Shown here in pieces: positions 9,180-18,635 of a DNA stretch of 64,000 nt; positions within the stretch are counted from its first letter, which is position 1; each line of letters starts with the position of its first letter. The notes below the pieces were generated by a model that worked only from the letters and a program-made list of their open reading frames with translations, did not search any database and was not told where the DNA came from. Origin of the DNA: Fusobacterium massiliense (GTDB taxonomy: Bacteria > Fusobacteriota > Fusobacteriia > Fusobacteriales > Fusobacteriaceae). The position numbers were made by a program, and so were the translations under genes. The stretch is from assembly GCF_900095705.1 (NCBI RefSeq), contig NZ_LT608325.1, positions 157,043-221,042 of the forward strand, written 5' to 3'.

Positions 9180-9914
9180 CTATTCATTTATTATTTTTGT
9201 TCGTTTTTTAATTTTTGGATTAATTTCTTTTTTATCTGTAATAATTGTTGCTTCTTCTAATTTAGCTACATTTGAAAAATAAGCCATATCAAATTTTGAA
9301 TGGTCAGCTAAAATATATACTTTATTAGAATTATTTATAGCCTGTCTTTTTAAAATAGCTTCTTCAACATCGTGAGTTGAAAATCCATTTTCATTAATGC
9401 CATTAATTCCTATAAAGGCTTTGTCAAATGAAAATTCAGACAAATCTCTAAGTGCTTTAGTTCCCACAATAGCCAAAGTTTTTTCTTTTACACGACCACC
9501 GATAATATATGTTTCTATATTATTACTGATTAGTTTTTCAAGATTACTAATACCATTGGTAACTACTTTTACATTCTTATCTTTCATATAATCTATAAGC
9601 TCATAAGTAGTTGTTCCAGCATCAAGATAAATGTAATCTCCATTTGAAATAAATTGTTCTGCAATTTTAGCTATTTTTCTTTTACTTTCTTGGTTATTGA
9701 TTTTTTCTTTTATAGATATTTCATTTTTAACAATGTTATTAGCAATAGCTCCTCCTCTAACTCTTTTAATCTTATTTTCTTTTTCAAGATAAGTTAAATC
9801 TCTTCTCAAAGTTGCTTCACTAATATTTAGTACTTTTAAAAGTTCTGAGTTTTCAATACTACCATTTTCTTGAATAATTTTTAAAATTTCTAAAATTCTG
9901 TCTTCAAACAACAT
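9180..9914 (-). CDS. fruR: DeoR-family repressor of the fructose operon
   Basis: A 244-residue regulator. The N-terminal helix-turn-helix (about 18-55, with LNISEATLRRDLTYLEKE) is the classical DeoR pattern. The rest is the sugar-phosphate sensor domain (YLDAGTTTYELIDY, GFSTHDVEEA). It is first in the operon with fruK and fruA and probably represses it until fructose 1-phosphate binds. Candidate operator repeats overlap the promoter at 9970-10005. Confidence 0.88.
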   Translation of the reverse strand: MLFEDRILEILKIIQENGSIENSELLKVLNISEATLRRDLTYLEKENKIKRVRGGAIANNIVKNEISIKEKINNQESKRKIAKIAEQFISNGDYIYLDAGTTTYELIDYMKDKNVKVVTNGISNLEKLISNNIETYIIGGRVKEKTLAIVGTKALRDLSEFSFDKAFIGINGINENGFSTHDVEEAILKRQAINNSNKVYILADHSKFDMAYFSNVAKLEEATIITDKKEINPKIKKRTKIINE

Positions 9915-9969
9915 ATCATAATTTCCTTTTTAGTTTAATTAATTTAATGTAGTTATAAATTGTATAAAT

Positions 9970-10005
9970 ATTATACAATCATCTTCAATCATTTTCAATC
10001 ATTTT
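9970..10005 (-). promoter_or_regulatory. fru promoter with three tandem operator repeats
   Basis: On the minus strand a TATAAT -10 (9970-9975) is preceded after 17 bases by TTGAAA (9993-9998). The spacer and -35 are covered by three direct copies of a 10-mer, (A/G)A(A/T)GATTG-type, at 9976-10005. Tandem 10-bp repeats over a promoter are typical of DeoR-family operators, so FruR autoregulation is inferred. Confidence 0.65.
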
Positions 10006-10212
10006 CTTTCAAAAAATCCAAAAAAATAAAAAAATATTTAAAGTATAAGAAAAGAAAGAAAAATAGTCTAGTTTGAAATAAATCAAAAATTGATAGTATA
10101 AAGATAATATTTTAATCACAAATAATTATTGACAAAAAAGGAAAAAAATATTACTCTTATAGTATAAAATAAAAAAATTAATAAATATAAAATATATGAA
10201 AGGACTGATGAA

Positions 10213-10476
10213 ATGATTAGTAGAACTGTAGAAATAGTAAATGAAACTGGATTACATACAAGACCAGGAAATGAATTTGTGAGTTTAGCCAAAACTTTTG
10301 AATCACAAATTTCAGTAGAAAATGAAGCTGGTAATAAAGTTAGTGGAACATCTTTATTAAAATTACTTTCATTAGGAATAAAGAAAGGAAGCAAGATAAC
10401 TGTGTATGCAGATGGAACTGATGAAAAAGATGCAGTTGAAAAGTTGTCATCTCTTCTTGCAAACTTAAAAGACTAA
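10213..10476 (+). CDS. ptsH: phosphocarrier protein HPr (linked to enzyme I)
   Basis: An 87-residue HPr with the active-site His15 in GLHTRPG. It transfers phosphate from enzyme I to EIIA domains. The regulatory-site region reads VSGTSLLKLLSLGI, closer to enterobacterial HPr than to the IMGLM form. It has its own strong terminator and is followed by ptsI after 281 bases. A second, different HPr lies at 17498. Confidence 0.93.
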   Translation: MISRTVEIVNETGLHTRPGNEFVSLAKTFESQISVENEAGNKVSGTSLLKLLSLGIKKGSKITVYADGTDEKDAVEKLSSLLANLKD

Positions 10477-10484
10477 TTTTATGT

Positions 10485-10514
10485 GGAGGAAGAGTTAAAC
10501 TTCCTCCTTTTTTT
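10485..10514 (+). terminator. terminator after ptsH
   Basis: GGAGGAAG / CTTCCTCC with a 7-base loop and a run of seven T. It would reduce read-through from ptsH into ptsI, giving more HPr than enzyme I. Confidence 0.85.
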
Positions 10515-10551
10515 AGTCTATAGGAAAGTGTAAAAATAAATAATGAAAACT

Positions 10552-10627
10552 AGTCTCTGACGTCCGTATTAGTTCGAAGAGCCTGTGTTTATTGAGCTCG
10601 TAGAACTCATACGGCTGTCAAGAGACC
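10552..10627 (+). repeat. intergenic hairpin repeat, class A
   Basis: A copy with stem AGTCTCTGAC / GTCAAGAGAC and inner stem AGTTC/GAACT, preceded by the flank TATAGGAAAGTGTAAAAATA from about 10519. It lies between ptsH and ptsI. Confidence 0.88.
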
Positions 10628-10665
10628 TTATTTATAAACAAAGCATAGATTAAATAATAAAAACT

Positions 10666-10705
10666 AGTCTCTGATGTCCGGATTAGTCGGAAGAGAATTT
10701 ATTTG
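10666..10705 (+). repeat. truncated copy of the hairpin repeat
   Basis: AGTCTCTGATGTCCGGATTA followed by GTCGGAAGAG, after which the element breaks off. Only the left arm remains, just 39 bases after a full copy, suggesting tandem insertion followed by deletion. Confidence 0.7.
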
Positions 10706-10757
10706 AAGCATAAATCAAAAAATATAATTATTTATATTATAGAAATAGGAGAGTAAA

Positions 10758-12479
10758 ATGAATAGAATAATAACAGGAATTGCTGCTTCTCCAGGAATTG
10801 CAATTGGAAAAGTATTTCTTTATAAAGATAGTAATTTTGAAATTTTTGAGAAATCAAAGTTAACTAAAGAAGAAGAAATAGCTAGACTTATAAAGGGAAG
10901 AGAAATTGCAAAAGCTCAACTTGAAGAAATAAAAGAAAATACACTTGTTAAATTAGGTAAAGATAAAGCTGATATATTTGAAGGACATATAACGCTTTTA
11001 GAAGATGAAGAACTTTTTTCTGAAATAGATTCTAAAATTTCTGAAAATAACTATACAGCAGAATTTGCATTGAACGAAGCTATTGATGAGTATGCTACAA
11101 TGCTTGGAAATTTAGAAGATGCTTATTTTAAAGAAAGAGCTGGAGATTTAAGAGATATAGGGAAAAGATGGCTTTATGGAGTTGCTAATCAAGAAATAGT
11201 AGACCTTTCAAAATTACAACCGGAAACAATTATCGTTGCTAAAGAATTAAACCCATCTGATACAGCTCAAATAAATTTGGATAATGTACTTGCATTTGTA
11301 ACAGAAATAGGTGGGAAAACTGCTCACTCATCAATAATGGCAAGATCTTTAGAGTTACCAGCTGTAGTTGGTGTAGGAGCAATATTAGATACTTTACAAG
11401 CTGAACAAACTATAATAGTTGACGCTATAAAAGGAGAAGTTATAGTAGATCCAAACGAAGAAACTTTGAAGTTATATTCTGAAAAAAGAGAAAAAGTTTT
11501 AAGAGAAAAAGAAGAATTAAAAGTTTTAAGAGAAAAAGAAGCTATATCTAAAGATGGTTATAAAGTAGATGTTTGGGGAAATATTGGTTCACCAAAAGAT
11601 GTTAAGGGAATTATATCAAATGGTGGTTTTGGAGTGGGATTATACAGAACAGAATTTTTATTTATGGATAAAGACAGTTTCCCAACAGAAGATGAACAAT
11701 TTGAGGCATATAAAATAGTTGCAGAAGAATTAGCTGGATACCCAGTTACTATAAGAACTATGGATATAGGTGGAGATAAATCTTTACCTTATATGGAATT
11801 ACCAAAAGAAGAAAATCCATTTTTAGGTTGGAGAGCAATAAGAGTTTGTTTAGACAGACAAGAAATATTAAGAACTCAATTTAAAGCCCTTCTAAGAGCG
11901 TCAAAATATGGTAAGATTAAAATAATGTTACCTATGATAATTGACATAGAGGAAGTTAGAAAAGCTAAAAAAATATTAGAAGAATGTAAAGCAGAGTTAA
12001 GAGAAAAAGGAATAGAATTTGATGAAAATATTATGCTTGGAATAATGGTTGAAACGCCAGCTGTTGCATTTAGAGCTAAATATTTTTCAAGAGAATGTGA
12101 TTTCTTCTCTATAGGAACCAATGATTTAACTCAGTATACTTTAGCAGTAGATAGAGGAAATGAGCAAATTGCAAACTTATATGATACTTACAATCCGGCA
12201 GTTTTACAAGCTATAAAAATGCTTATAGATGGAGCTCATGCTGGAGGAATAAATATTTCTATGTGTGGAGAGTTTGCAGGAGATGAAAATGCTGTTCCTT
12301 TATTATTTGGAATGGGACTTGATTCATTTTCTATGTCAGGAATTTCAATACCTAAAGTAAAGAAAATTATGATGAAATTAACAAAAGCTGATTGTGAAAA
12401 ATTAGTTGAAGATGCTTTGGAACTTTCAACAGCAGAAGAAATTAAGAAATTAGTAAAGGAATTTATATCAAAATTATAA
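10758..12479 (+). CDS. ptsI: PTS enzyme I (phosphoenolpyruvate-protein phosphotransferase)
   Basis: A 573-residue cytoplasmic enzyme that takes phosphate from phosphoenolpyruvate and passes it to HPr. The phosphorylated His190 is in GGKTAHSSIMARS. The C-terminal PEP-binding barrel carries LYRTEFLFMD, the MLPMI segment and the SIGTNDLTQYT signature. Full length. The ribosome site AGGAG precedes the ATG. Placed next to ptsH and divergent from the fructose operon. Confidence 0.96.
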   Translation: MNRIITGIAASPGIAIGKVFLYKDSNFEIFEKSKLTKEEEIARLIKGREIAKAQLEEIKENTLVKLGKDKADIFEGHITLLEDEELFSEIDSKISENNYTAEFALNEAIDEYATMLGNLEDAYFKERAGDLRDIGKRWLYGVANQEIVDLSKLQPETIIVAKELNPSDTAQINLDNVLAFVTEIGGKTAHSSIMARSLELPAVVGVGAILDTLQAEQTIIVDAIKGEVIVDPNEETLKLYSEKREKVLREKEELKVLREKEAISKDGYKVDVWGNIGSPKDVKGIISNGGFGVGLYRTEFLFMDKDSFPTEDEQFEAYKIVAEELAGYPVTIRTMDIGGDKSLPYMELPKEENPFLGWRAIRVCLDRQEILRTQFKALLRASKYGKIKIMLPMIIDIEEVRKAKKILEECKAELREKGIEFDENIMLGIMVETPAVAFRAKYFSRECDFFSIGTNDLTQYTLAVDRGNEQIANLYDTYNPAVLQAIKMLIDGAHAGGINISMCGEFAGDENAVPLLFGMGLDSFSMSGISIPKVKKIMMKLTKADCEKLVEDALELSTAEEIKKLVKEFISKL

Positions 12480-12530
12480 CATAATAGAAAAGCTTGAGAA
12501 TGTGAAAAAGTCTGTAAATATTTTAAACTA

Positions 12531-12576
12531 TAGTCTTCTATGGTAGTATATTAGATATCATAGGAGACTATTTTTT
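12531..12576 (+). terminator. terminator after ptsI
   Basis: TAGTCTTCTATG / CATAGGAGACTA with a 16-base loop and six T, 52 bases after the ptsI stop. Confidence 0.75.
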
Positions 12577-12613
12577 ATTCTACAGGAAAGTATAAAAATA
12601 AATAGAAAAAATT

Positions 12614-12689
12614 AGTCTCTGACGTCCGTATTAGTTCGAAGAGCCTGTGTTCATTGAGCTCGTAGAACTCATACGGCTGTCCAGAGACT
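12614..12689 (+). repeat. intergenic hairpin repeat, class A
   Basis: A near-consensus copy (AGTCTCTGACGTCCGTATTA ... ACGGCTGTCCAGAGACT), with flank CAGGAAAGTATAAAAATAAA from about 12583. It lies between convergent ptsI and rseP. Confidence 0.88.
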
Positions 12690-12699
12690 TTATTTATAA

Positions 12700-12752
12700 A
12701 AAAATGGCATTAACAGAATTTTTTCCATCAACACCATTTAGTAATACAACAT
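12700..12752 (+). mobile_element. solo end of the ISL3-family insertion sequence (relic)
   Basis: The sequence around AAATGGCATTAACAGAA, TCCATCAACACCATTTAGTA and ATACAAC matches the 29485-29532 end of the intact elements with a few substitutions, but no transposase is attached. It is either a scar of a lost copy or a miniature derivative. Confidence 0.6.
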
Positions 12753-12758
12753 TTTTAT

Positions 12759-13781
12759 TTAAGAAAGAAAAATTTTAAATATATCGTGAGCACTTATTAA
12801 AACAATAGCAAATAACAATAAAAACATTCCACCTTTATGAAGATTTTCTTCCCATTTTTTATTAAGTTTTATTCCAACAAGTTCTAATAAAACAAAAATT
12901 ATTCTTCCTCCATCAAGTGCTGGAAAGGGTAGTAAATTTAAAATTCCAATATTTATGGACAACATCACTGCAAGATTTGCAAGAGGTAGCCAACCAAATC
13001 TAGCCATTTCTCCAACTACTTTTATAATACCAACAGGACCACTTAAATTTTCCATTTTCACTTTTCCTTGAAATAAAATAAAAAATCCATTTAAGGTATC
13101 TTTAAAAGCTCTAATAAAAGAGTCTTTAGCTAAAACTAAGCTATCAACAAAATTTACTTTTTTTGTTTCGATTTTTGGAGATATTCCTAATAAATATCTG
13201 TCTGTTTCTTTATCATGAGTTAATTTTAAGTTTAAACTTTCTGTATTTCCTTTTCTTTCGACCATTACAGTTATATCATCTTTGTCTGTAAAACCTTTTA
13301 ATCCTTGAGAAATCTCATTCCAATTATTAATTTTTTTTCCATTTATTTCTAAAATTTTATCATCAATTTGAAGTAGGCTTTCATTTACTTTGTCAGTATT
13401 TAATTTTCCTACAATAGCTTCTGAACTATATTCGCTAATCCCAACCATTTTAAAAGTTAGAAGTAATATAATAAAGGCACTCAGAAAATTCATAAAAACA
13501 CCACCGAAGAGAACAATAAATCTTTGATAAGCAGGTTTTGTATTGAATCCATTCTCAACCTCGTGGTCTATTTCCATTCCCTCAATATTAACATATCCTC
13601 CAATGGGAATAGCTCTAAACGAATACATAGTTTTTTCTGTATCACAAGAAAAAACTTGTGGTCCCATTCCTATTGCAAATTCACTAACAGGAATTTTAAA
13701 AAATTTAGCAGCTAAAAAATGCCCTAATTCGTGTACAAAAATAATTAGACTTAGCATAATTAATGCTATTAAAAATACCAT
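12759..13781 (-). CDS. rseP: RIP zinc metalloprotease (site-2 protease)
   Basis: A 340-residue inner-membrane protease that cuts transmembrane segments of anti-sigma factors or signal peptides. HELGH (residues 17-21) binds zinc in the first membrane helix. A PDZ domain lies in the middle (about 125-200), and NLLPFPALDGGR near the C-terminus supplies the third metal ligand. It is the last gene of the uppS-cdsA-dxr-tmk-rseP operon, 8 bases after the kinase gene. Only one PDZ domain is evident, as in Gram-positive homologues. Confidence 0.93.
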   Translation of the reverse strand: MVFLIALIMLSLIIFVHELGHFLAAKFFKIPVSEFAIGMGPQVFSCDTEKTMYSFRAIPIGGYVNIEGMEIDHEVENGFNTKPAYQRFIVLFGGVFMNFLSAFIILLLTFKMVGISEYSSEAIVGKLNTDKVNESLLQIDDKILEINGKKINNWNEISQGLKGFTDKDDITVMVERKGNTESLNLKLTHDKETDRYLLGISPKIETKKVNFVDSLVLAKDSFIRAFKDTLNGFFILFQGKVKMENLSGPVGIIKVVGEMARFGWLPLANLAVMLSINIGILNLLPFPALDGGRIIFVLLELVGIKLNKKWEENLHKGGMFLLLFAIVLISAHDIFKIFLS

Positions 13782-13789
13782 TTATCCTC

Positions 13790-14464
13790 CTATTCTAAAA
13801 AACTTTCTATGTTTTTAAAAATTTCATCACTTATATCTTCAATACTTTTCAAGATATTATTTTCAACACATTTGATTTCAAGCCATTTATATTTTTTAGC
13901 TATTTCAGTGGCATTTGAATGAGATTTTTTTAAGTATTCTATATTAACTTCGTGTATATCTTTTTTATCTGAGTTGTCAATTTTATTTTTTCTTTTTTCC
14001 ATCAATTCTTTAGCAGTTTCAACAGGCATATTTAGAAAAACAACAACATCAGGTCTAGGGATATTGTTTTTATCATACTCTAAATCCTCTAACCAGTTAA
14101 GATATATATTTTTCTCATCATTATTTTCCAATTTTGAGGCTTGATGAATCATATTTGAAGTAACATATCTATCTGTAATAATAATATAGTCATCGTTATA
14201 CATTTTTTCCCAATATTGCTTAAAAGAAGCATATCTATCAATTGCATACATAGTTGATACTGGATAAGGATTTACTTTAGTTGCATCATTACCAAAAGCA
14301 CCAGCTAAATACATTTTTACAGGCTCACAAGCAGGACTATCATAATTTGGAAAAGAAATTTTTATAGTTTTATCATATATTTTTTTAATTCTCTCATATA
14401 ATAAATTAGTTTGAGTTTCTTTTCCACTAGAGTCTGTTCCTTCAATAACGATTATTTTTCCCAT
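13790..14464 (-). CDS. tmk: thymidylate kinase-like protein
   Basis: A 224-residue P-loop kinase, predicted to phosphorylate dTMP to dTDP. The start [18 protein letters not shown] is the nucleotide-binding loop. [14 protein letters not shown] is the DR(Y/F) motif of the family. The loop has Glu where most members have Thr or Ser after GK. The start overlaps the end of dxr by 13 bases. The gene is an insertion in the otherwise usual dxr-rseP order, so it could be a divergent deoxynucleotide kinase rather than the main Tmk. Confidence 0.75.
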   Translation of the reverse strand: MGKIIVIEGTDSSGKETQTNLLYERIKKIYDKTIKISFPNYDSPACEPVKMYLAGAFGNDATKVNPYPVSTMYAIDRYASFKQYWEKMYNDDYIIITDRYVTSNMIHQASKLENNDEKNIYLNWLEDLEYDKNNIPRPDVVVFLNMPVETAKELMEKRKNKIDNSDKKDIHEVNIEYLKKSHSNATEIAKKYKWLEIKCVENNILKSIEDISDEIFKNIESFLE

Positions 14465-15636
14465 TTTTTTCTCACCTTATCTCTGGTTGTTTTATCTACA
14501 AATTTTATTGTAGTCAAGTTGTTTTCTATTTCTTCTAAAGTATTATTAGCTGTGAAATTTATAGTTTCATGTTCATTCATGGCTTCTTCAATTATTTTAT
14601 AAATATCTAAAAATTTTATTTTTTCATTTAAAAATAATTCAACGGCAACTTCATTAGCAGCATTAAAAACAGCAGGCATAGTTCCACCGATTTTTCCAGC
14701 TTTATATGCTAGATTAATTCCCTTAAAAGTTTCTCTATCCGGCTCTTCAAAAGTTAAATTAGAAAATTTTCTAAAGTCTAAAAAGCCTATGGAAGTATTA
14801 AACTCTTTTTCAGGATAAGTAAATGAATACAGTATAGGTGTTTTCATATCAGGTATGCCCATTTGAGCAATAACACTTCCATCTTTATATTCAACCATTG
14901 AATGAACAACACTTTGTGGGTGAACAACAACTTCAATATTATCATAATCAACATTAAAAAGTTCGTGAGCTTCTATAACTTCAAGTCCTTTATTTACAAG
15001 TGTTGATGAATCTATAGTAATCTTTTTGCCCATAGACCAATTTGGGTGTTTTAGAGCTTCTTTAACAGTTATTTTTGTCAAGTCTTCTGTTTTTTTACCT
15101 CTAAAAGTTCCACCACTGGCAGTAATAATAATTTTGTTTACATCTTCTTTTCTGAAGCCTTGCAAAGACTGAAATATAGCTGAATGTTCACTATCAACAG
15201 GTATAATTTTAGCTTCAGGGTGTAGTCTTAATAGAGCGTTGATACATGTTCCAGCAGCAACCATAGTTTCTTTGTTTGCAAGAGCAATTATCTTATTTCT
15301 TTTTATTGCTTCAACTGTTGCATCAATTCCAATAGCACCACTGACAGCTGTAAGAATAATATCGTAGTCCATATTTTTAGCTAAATCAGCAAGTCCATTA
15401 TTTTCAGAAGCTACACATTTTAAACAATCAAACTCTTGTATAATAGTGTCGGCCATATTTTTATCGGCTATATATATGTAACTAGGCTCAAACTCTTTTA
15501 TTTGCTCTTTTAGTAATTCTATATTTTTATATCCACTTAAACCAACTACCTTATACTTATCTCTATTATTTCTTATAAGTTCTAAGGCATTTTGACCTAT
15601 GCTTCCAGTAGAACCTAGTATAAAAATCTTTTTCAT
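14452..15636 (-). CDS. dxr: 1-deoxy-D-xylulose 5-phosphate reductoisomerase
   Basis: A 394-residue enzyme of the MEP isoprenoid pathway that makes MEP from DXP using [16 protein letters not shown] at the start is the NADPH-binding loop. [10 protein letters not shown] and ASGGTFRG form the metal and substrate site. It feeds the pathway completed by IspH (17757-18635), and UppS in the same operon uses its products. Confidence 0.95.
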   Translation of the reverse strand: MKKIFILGSTGSIGQNALELIRNNRDKYKVVGLSGYKNIELLKEQIKEFEPSYIYIADKNMADTIIQEFDCLKCVASENNGLADLAKNMDYDIILTAVSGAIGIDATVEAIKRNKIIALANKETMVAAGTCINALLRLHPEAKIIPVDSEHSAIFQSLQGFRKEDVNKIIITASGGTFRGKKTEDLTKITVKEALKHPNWSMGKKITIDSSTLVNKGLEVIEAHELFNVDYDNIEVVVHPQSVVHSMVEYKDGSVIAQMGIPDMKTPILYSFTYPEKEFNTSIGFLDFRKFSNLTFEEPDRETFKGINLAYKAGKIGGTMPAVFNAANEVAVELFLNEKIKFLDIYKIIEEAMNEHETINFTANNTLEEIENNLTTIKFVDKTTRDKVRKKWEK

Positions 15637-15678
15637 ATAAATTTACTCCTATTTTTGTTTTGTTCTTAAATTTATTTT

Positions 15679-16566
15679 TTAATTTAAATAGAATAGAAAA
15701 ACAATATTTAGAATATAGAAAAGCATAATAGATACTGGCAAGACTAAAATCATACTATCAAATCTATCTAAAATTCCACCATGTCCCATAAGTATTGTAC
15801 CAGAATCTTTAACTCCACATTCTCTTTTAAATAATGATTCAACCAAATCTCCGATTTGAGAAATAAAAGATATAAAGACACCTATTATGAAAAATAAAAT
15901 AATATCTTTAGTATCCATAAAATAAATGAAATTTGTAAAAAATGGTAAGAATGCTGCAAGTAATCCTGTAAAAATTAAGGAACCAATAGCACCCTCAACA
16001 GATTTTTTAGGACTTATTTCTGTAAAGCCATTTTTGAAAAACTTTCTTCCAATACTAACACCAATAATACCGGCTGATGTATCAGACATCCACACCAAAG
16101 CTTGTAAAAATAAAGGAATAGCAGGCTCTATAAAATATAAATTTATTATTTGTGAAAAAAACATAGAAACATAAACTATTCCTAGTATAGTCAAAGAAAT
16201 TTTTTCTAGTGTACCCTTTATTTGATTTTTAAATATTCTATGAATTAACATAATTATGATAGTAAATATCAAAATAAGAATAAGAGACTCTACTGTACCA
16301 AAATTAGTTGTTAAAAACATATTTGAAAAATATATTAAATTTGGAATAATTAAAGAAACGAAAATTCCAAATTTATCATAAACTTCTCTCCCTGAAATTT
16401 TTATCATTTTATAAAATTCATAAGTTCCAATTCCAACAACTAAGTTTGTAAATATTAGCATTGGTATAGCATAAAGGTCTATATCAAAGAAAGTTTCTCC
16501 CATATATACAAACAATAGTAAAGGTACACCTATTAGAACAACTAATATTCTATTCCATTTAAACAT
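15679..16566 (-). CDS. cdsA: phosphatidate cytidylyltransferase
   Basis: A 295-residue membrane protein with about eight hydrophobic segments that makes CDP-diacylglycerol from phosphatidate and CTP. The C-terminal signature is present as ECGVKDSGTILMGHGGILDR. It overlaps uppS by 8 bases and lies 42 bases from dxr. Confidence 0.92.
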   Translation of the reverse strand: MFKWNRILVVLIGVPLLLFVYMGETFFDIDLYAIPMLIFTNLVVGIGTYEFYKMIKISGREVYDKFGIFVSLIIPNLIYFSNMFLTTNFGTVESLILILIFTIIIMLIHRIFKNQIKGTLEKISLTILGIVYVSMFFSQIINLYFIEPAIPLFLQALVWMSDTSAGIIGVSIGRKFFKNGFTEISPKKSVEGAIGSLIFTGLLAAFLPFFTNFIYFMDTKDIILFFIIGVFISFISQIGDLVESLFKRECGVKDSGTILMGHGGILDRFDSMILVLPVSIMLFYILNIVFLFYLN

Positions 16567-17251
16567 TTTTTACTCCTCCAAATCTTCTATCTCTTTTGTT
16601 ATAACTATCTATTGCCTTATCTATTTCAGTTTTATCAAAGTCTGGCCATAAGGTATCTGTAACATAAAATTCTGAATAAGCTATTTGCCAAAGTAGAAAA
16701 TTAGAAATTCTAAATTCTCCACTTGTTCTTATAACAAGGTCTGGATCTGGAAAATCATTATATAAAAATTGAGAAAAATTATTTTCATCTAAATTTTCTA
16801 TATCAGCATTTGACATTTTTTTTATGGCATCAATTATTTCAGCTCTACCTCCATAATTAAAAGCAATATTTAAAGTAATTTTATTATTAGTTTTAGTATC
16901 TTCTTGTAATCTATCAATTTCTTCGGATAAATTTTTAGGAATATTATTTTTTCTACCTGAAACATAAAATCTTATTCCATTTTTCATCATATTTTTTCTT
17001 TCAGATTTTATATATTTTAAAAATAAGTTCATAAGAGTTGAAACTTCATCTTCAGATCTATTCCAATTTTCAGTTGAAAAAGCATAAACAGTTAAATATT
17101 TTACTCCAATTTCAATAAAATATTCTAACGCTTTTCTTAAAGATTTTGCACCTTCCATGTGTCCAAAACTTCTTGCAAGTCCTCTTTTCTTTGCCCATCT
17201 TCCGTTACCATCCATTATTATAGCAACATGATTAGGAATATTTTTTTCCAT
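16559..17251 (-). CDS. uppS: undecaprenyl (polyprenyl) diphosphate synthase
   Basis: A 230-residue cis-prenyltransferase producing the lipid carrier for cell-wall synthesis. IIMDGNGRWAKKRG holds the catalytic Asp. FSTENWNRS and RTSGEFRISNFLLWQ are the other family motifs. It is the first gene of the operon, so transcription begins in the 246-base gap shared with the divergent HPr gene. Confidence 0.94.
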   Translation of the reverse strand: MEKNIPNHVAIIMDGNGRWAKKRGLARSFGHMEGAKSLRKALEYFIEIGVKYLTVYAFSTENWNRSEDEVSTLMNLFLKYIKSERKNMMKNGIRFYVSGRKNNIPKNLSEEIDRLQEDTKTNNKITLNIAFNYGGRAEIIDAIKKMSNADIENLDENNFSQFLYNDFPDPDLVIRTSGEFRISNFLLWQIAYSEFYVTDTLWPDFDKTEIDKAIDSYNKRDRRFGGVKNV

Positions 17252-17452
17252 TTCATCACCTCATTAGATTAACTATACCATTTTAACACAGACTTAGTTT
17301 TTTGTTAATCAGAATTTTAAGTGTTGCATTTATGTGAAAAAAATCATTGTTTTTTATTTGAAATATGTGGTATAAAATATACTGTAAAAGTGGTTTATAA
17401 AAATTTTTACTAATTTAATAAAAAAATACTATAAAATAATCTAATTTTTTGG

Positions 17453-17458
17453 TATAAT
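17453..17458 (+). promoter_or_regulatory. -10 element upstream of the second HPr gene
   Basis: TATAAT preceded by TTTTTTGG, 40 bases before the HPr start. No good -35 is visible, so the assignment is tentative. Confidence 0.35.
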
Positions 17459-17497
17459 ATAGAATAAATTTTATTGCCCTTATAAAAAGGAGAACTA

Positions 17498-17767
17498 ATG
17501 AAATCAGTAAAAGTACATATAAAAAACAAAAAAGGTTTACATGCTAGACCATCGTCATTATTTGTAAAATTAGTTACTAGCTACGATTCTGATATTACTG
17601 TAAAATCAGAAGATGAAGTTGTTAATGGGAAAAGTATAATGGGACTTATGCTTTTAGCAGCTGAAGAAGGTAGAGAATTAGAACTTATAGCTAATGGACC
17701 AGATGAAGATGAAATGTTAAAAGAGTTAGTAGATTTAATTGAGGTTAAAAAATTTAATGAAGAATAA
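17498..17767 (+). CDS. second HPr-family phosphocarrier protein
   Basis: An 89-residue HPr with His15 in GLHARPSSLFVKL and Ser46 in NGKSIMGLMLLAA, the form regulated by HPr kinase in Firmicutes. It differs clearly from the HPr at 10213. It lies upstream of ispH and overlaps its start by 11 bases. It may be a regulatory (Crh-like) or nitrogen-type carrier rather than the sugar-PTS HPr, although both key residues are present. No kinase or EI gene is adjacent. Confidence 0.88.
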   Translation: MKSVKVHIKNKKGLHARPSSLFVKLVTSYDSDITVKSEDEVVNGKSIMGLMLLAAEEGRELELIANGPDEDEMLKELVDLIEVKKFNEE

Positions 17768-18635
17768 TCAAATTGAAATTTTAAGAGCAAAACATATGGG
17801 TTTTTGTTTTGGAGTTTTAGAAGCAATAAATATTTGTAATTCTTTAGAAAAAGAAAAAGGGAAAAAGTATATATTAGGTATGCTTGTACATAATAAACAA
17901 GTTGTAAATGATATGATACAAAAAGGTTTTGAGATTATAACAGAAGAAGAAGTTCTTAATGATGATAATAATTTAAAAGAAAATGATATTGTTGTAATAA
18001 GGGCTCATGGGACATCAAAAGAAATACACGAGAAATTAAAAAGGAAAAAAGTAAAAATTTTTGATGCTACCTGTATTTTTGTTGACAAAATAAGACAAGA
18101 AATTGAAATTGCAACTGAAAAGGGTTATGGTATTTTGTTTATGGGAGATAAAAATCACCCTGAAGTAAAAGGAATAATTTCTTTTGCTGATGATATTCAA
18201 ATATTTGAAACCTTTGAAGAAGCAAAAAAAATAGAGATTTTGAAAGAGAAAACTTATTTACTTTCTACACAGACAACTTTAAATAAACAAAAATTTGAAG
18301 AAGTAAAAAAATATTTCAAAGAAAAGTATTCCAATGTAATTATTTTTGATAAAATTTGTGGAGCTACTTCAGTTAGACAAAAAGCTGTAGAAGATTTAGC
18401 ACCAAAAGTAGATCTTATGATAATCGTTGGAGATACAAAAAGTTCTAACACTAAGAAACTATTAGAAATATCTAAAAAAATAAACAATAATAGTTATTTA
18501 GTGGAAGATGAACAGCAATTAGATCTTTCTATAATAAAAGACAAAAAAATTATAGGAATAACTGCTGGAGCGTCAACACCAGAAGAAACAATAAAAAAAA
18601 TAGAAAATAAAATAAGGGGGACATATAATGCCTAA
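17757..18635 (+). CDS. ispH: 4-hydroxy-3-methylbut-2-enyl diphosphate reductase
   Basis: Catalyses the last step of the MEP pathway, giving IPP and DMAPP through a [4Fe-4S] cluster. The three cluster Cys are in HMGFCFGV, DATCIFVDKI and DKICGATSVRQ. HGTSKE and STQTTL are also typical. I take the ATG at 17757, which overlaps the HPr stop; an upstream start at 17739 would add six residues and overlap HPr by 29 bases. The end overlaps the S1 gene by 8 bases. In many Clostridia IspH is fused to S1; here they are separate but coupled. Confidence 0.93.
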   Translation: MKNNQIEILRAKHMGFCFGVLEAINICNSLEKEKGKKYILGMLVHNKQVVNDMIQKGFEIITEEEVLNDDNNLKENDIVVIRAHGTSKEIHEKLKRKKVKIFDATCIFVDKIRQEIEIATEKGYGILFMGDKNHPEVKGIISFADDIQIFETFEEAKKIEILKEKTYLLSTQTTLNKQKFEEVKKYFKEKYSNVIIFDKICGATSVRQKAVEDLAPKVDLMIIVGDTKSSNTKKLLEISKKINNNSYLVEDEQQLDLSIIKDKKIIGITAGASTPEETIKKIENKIRGTYNA

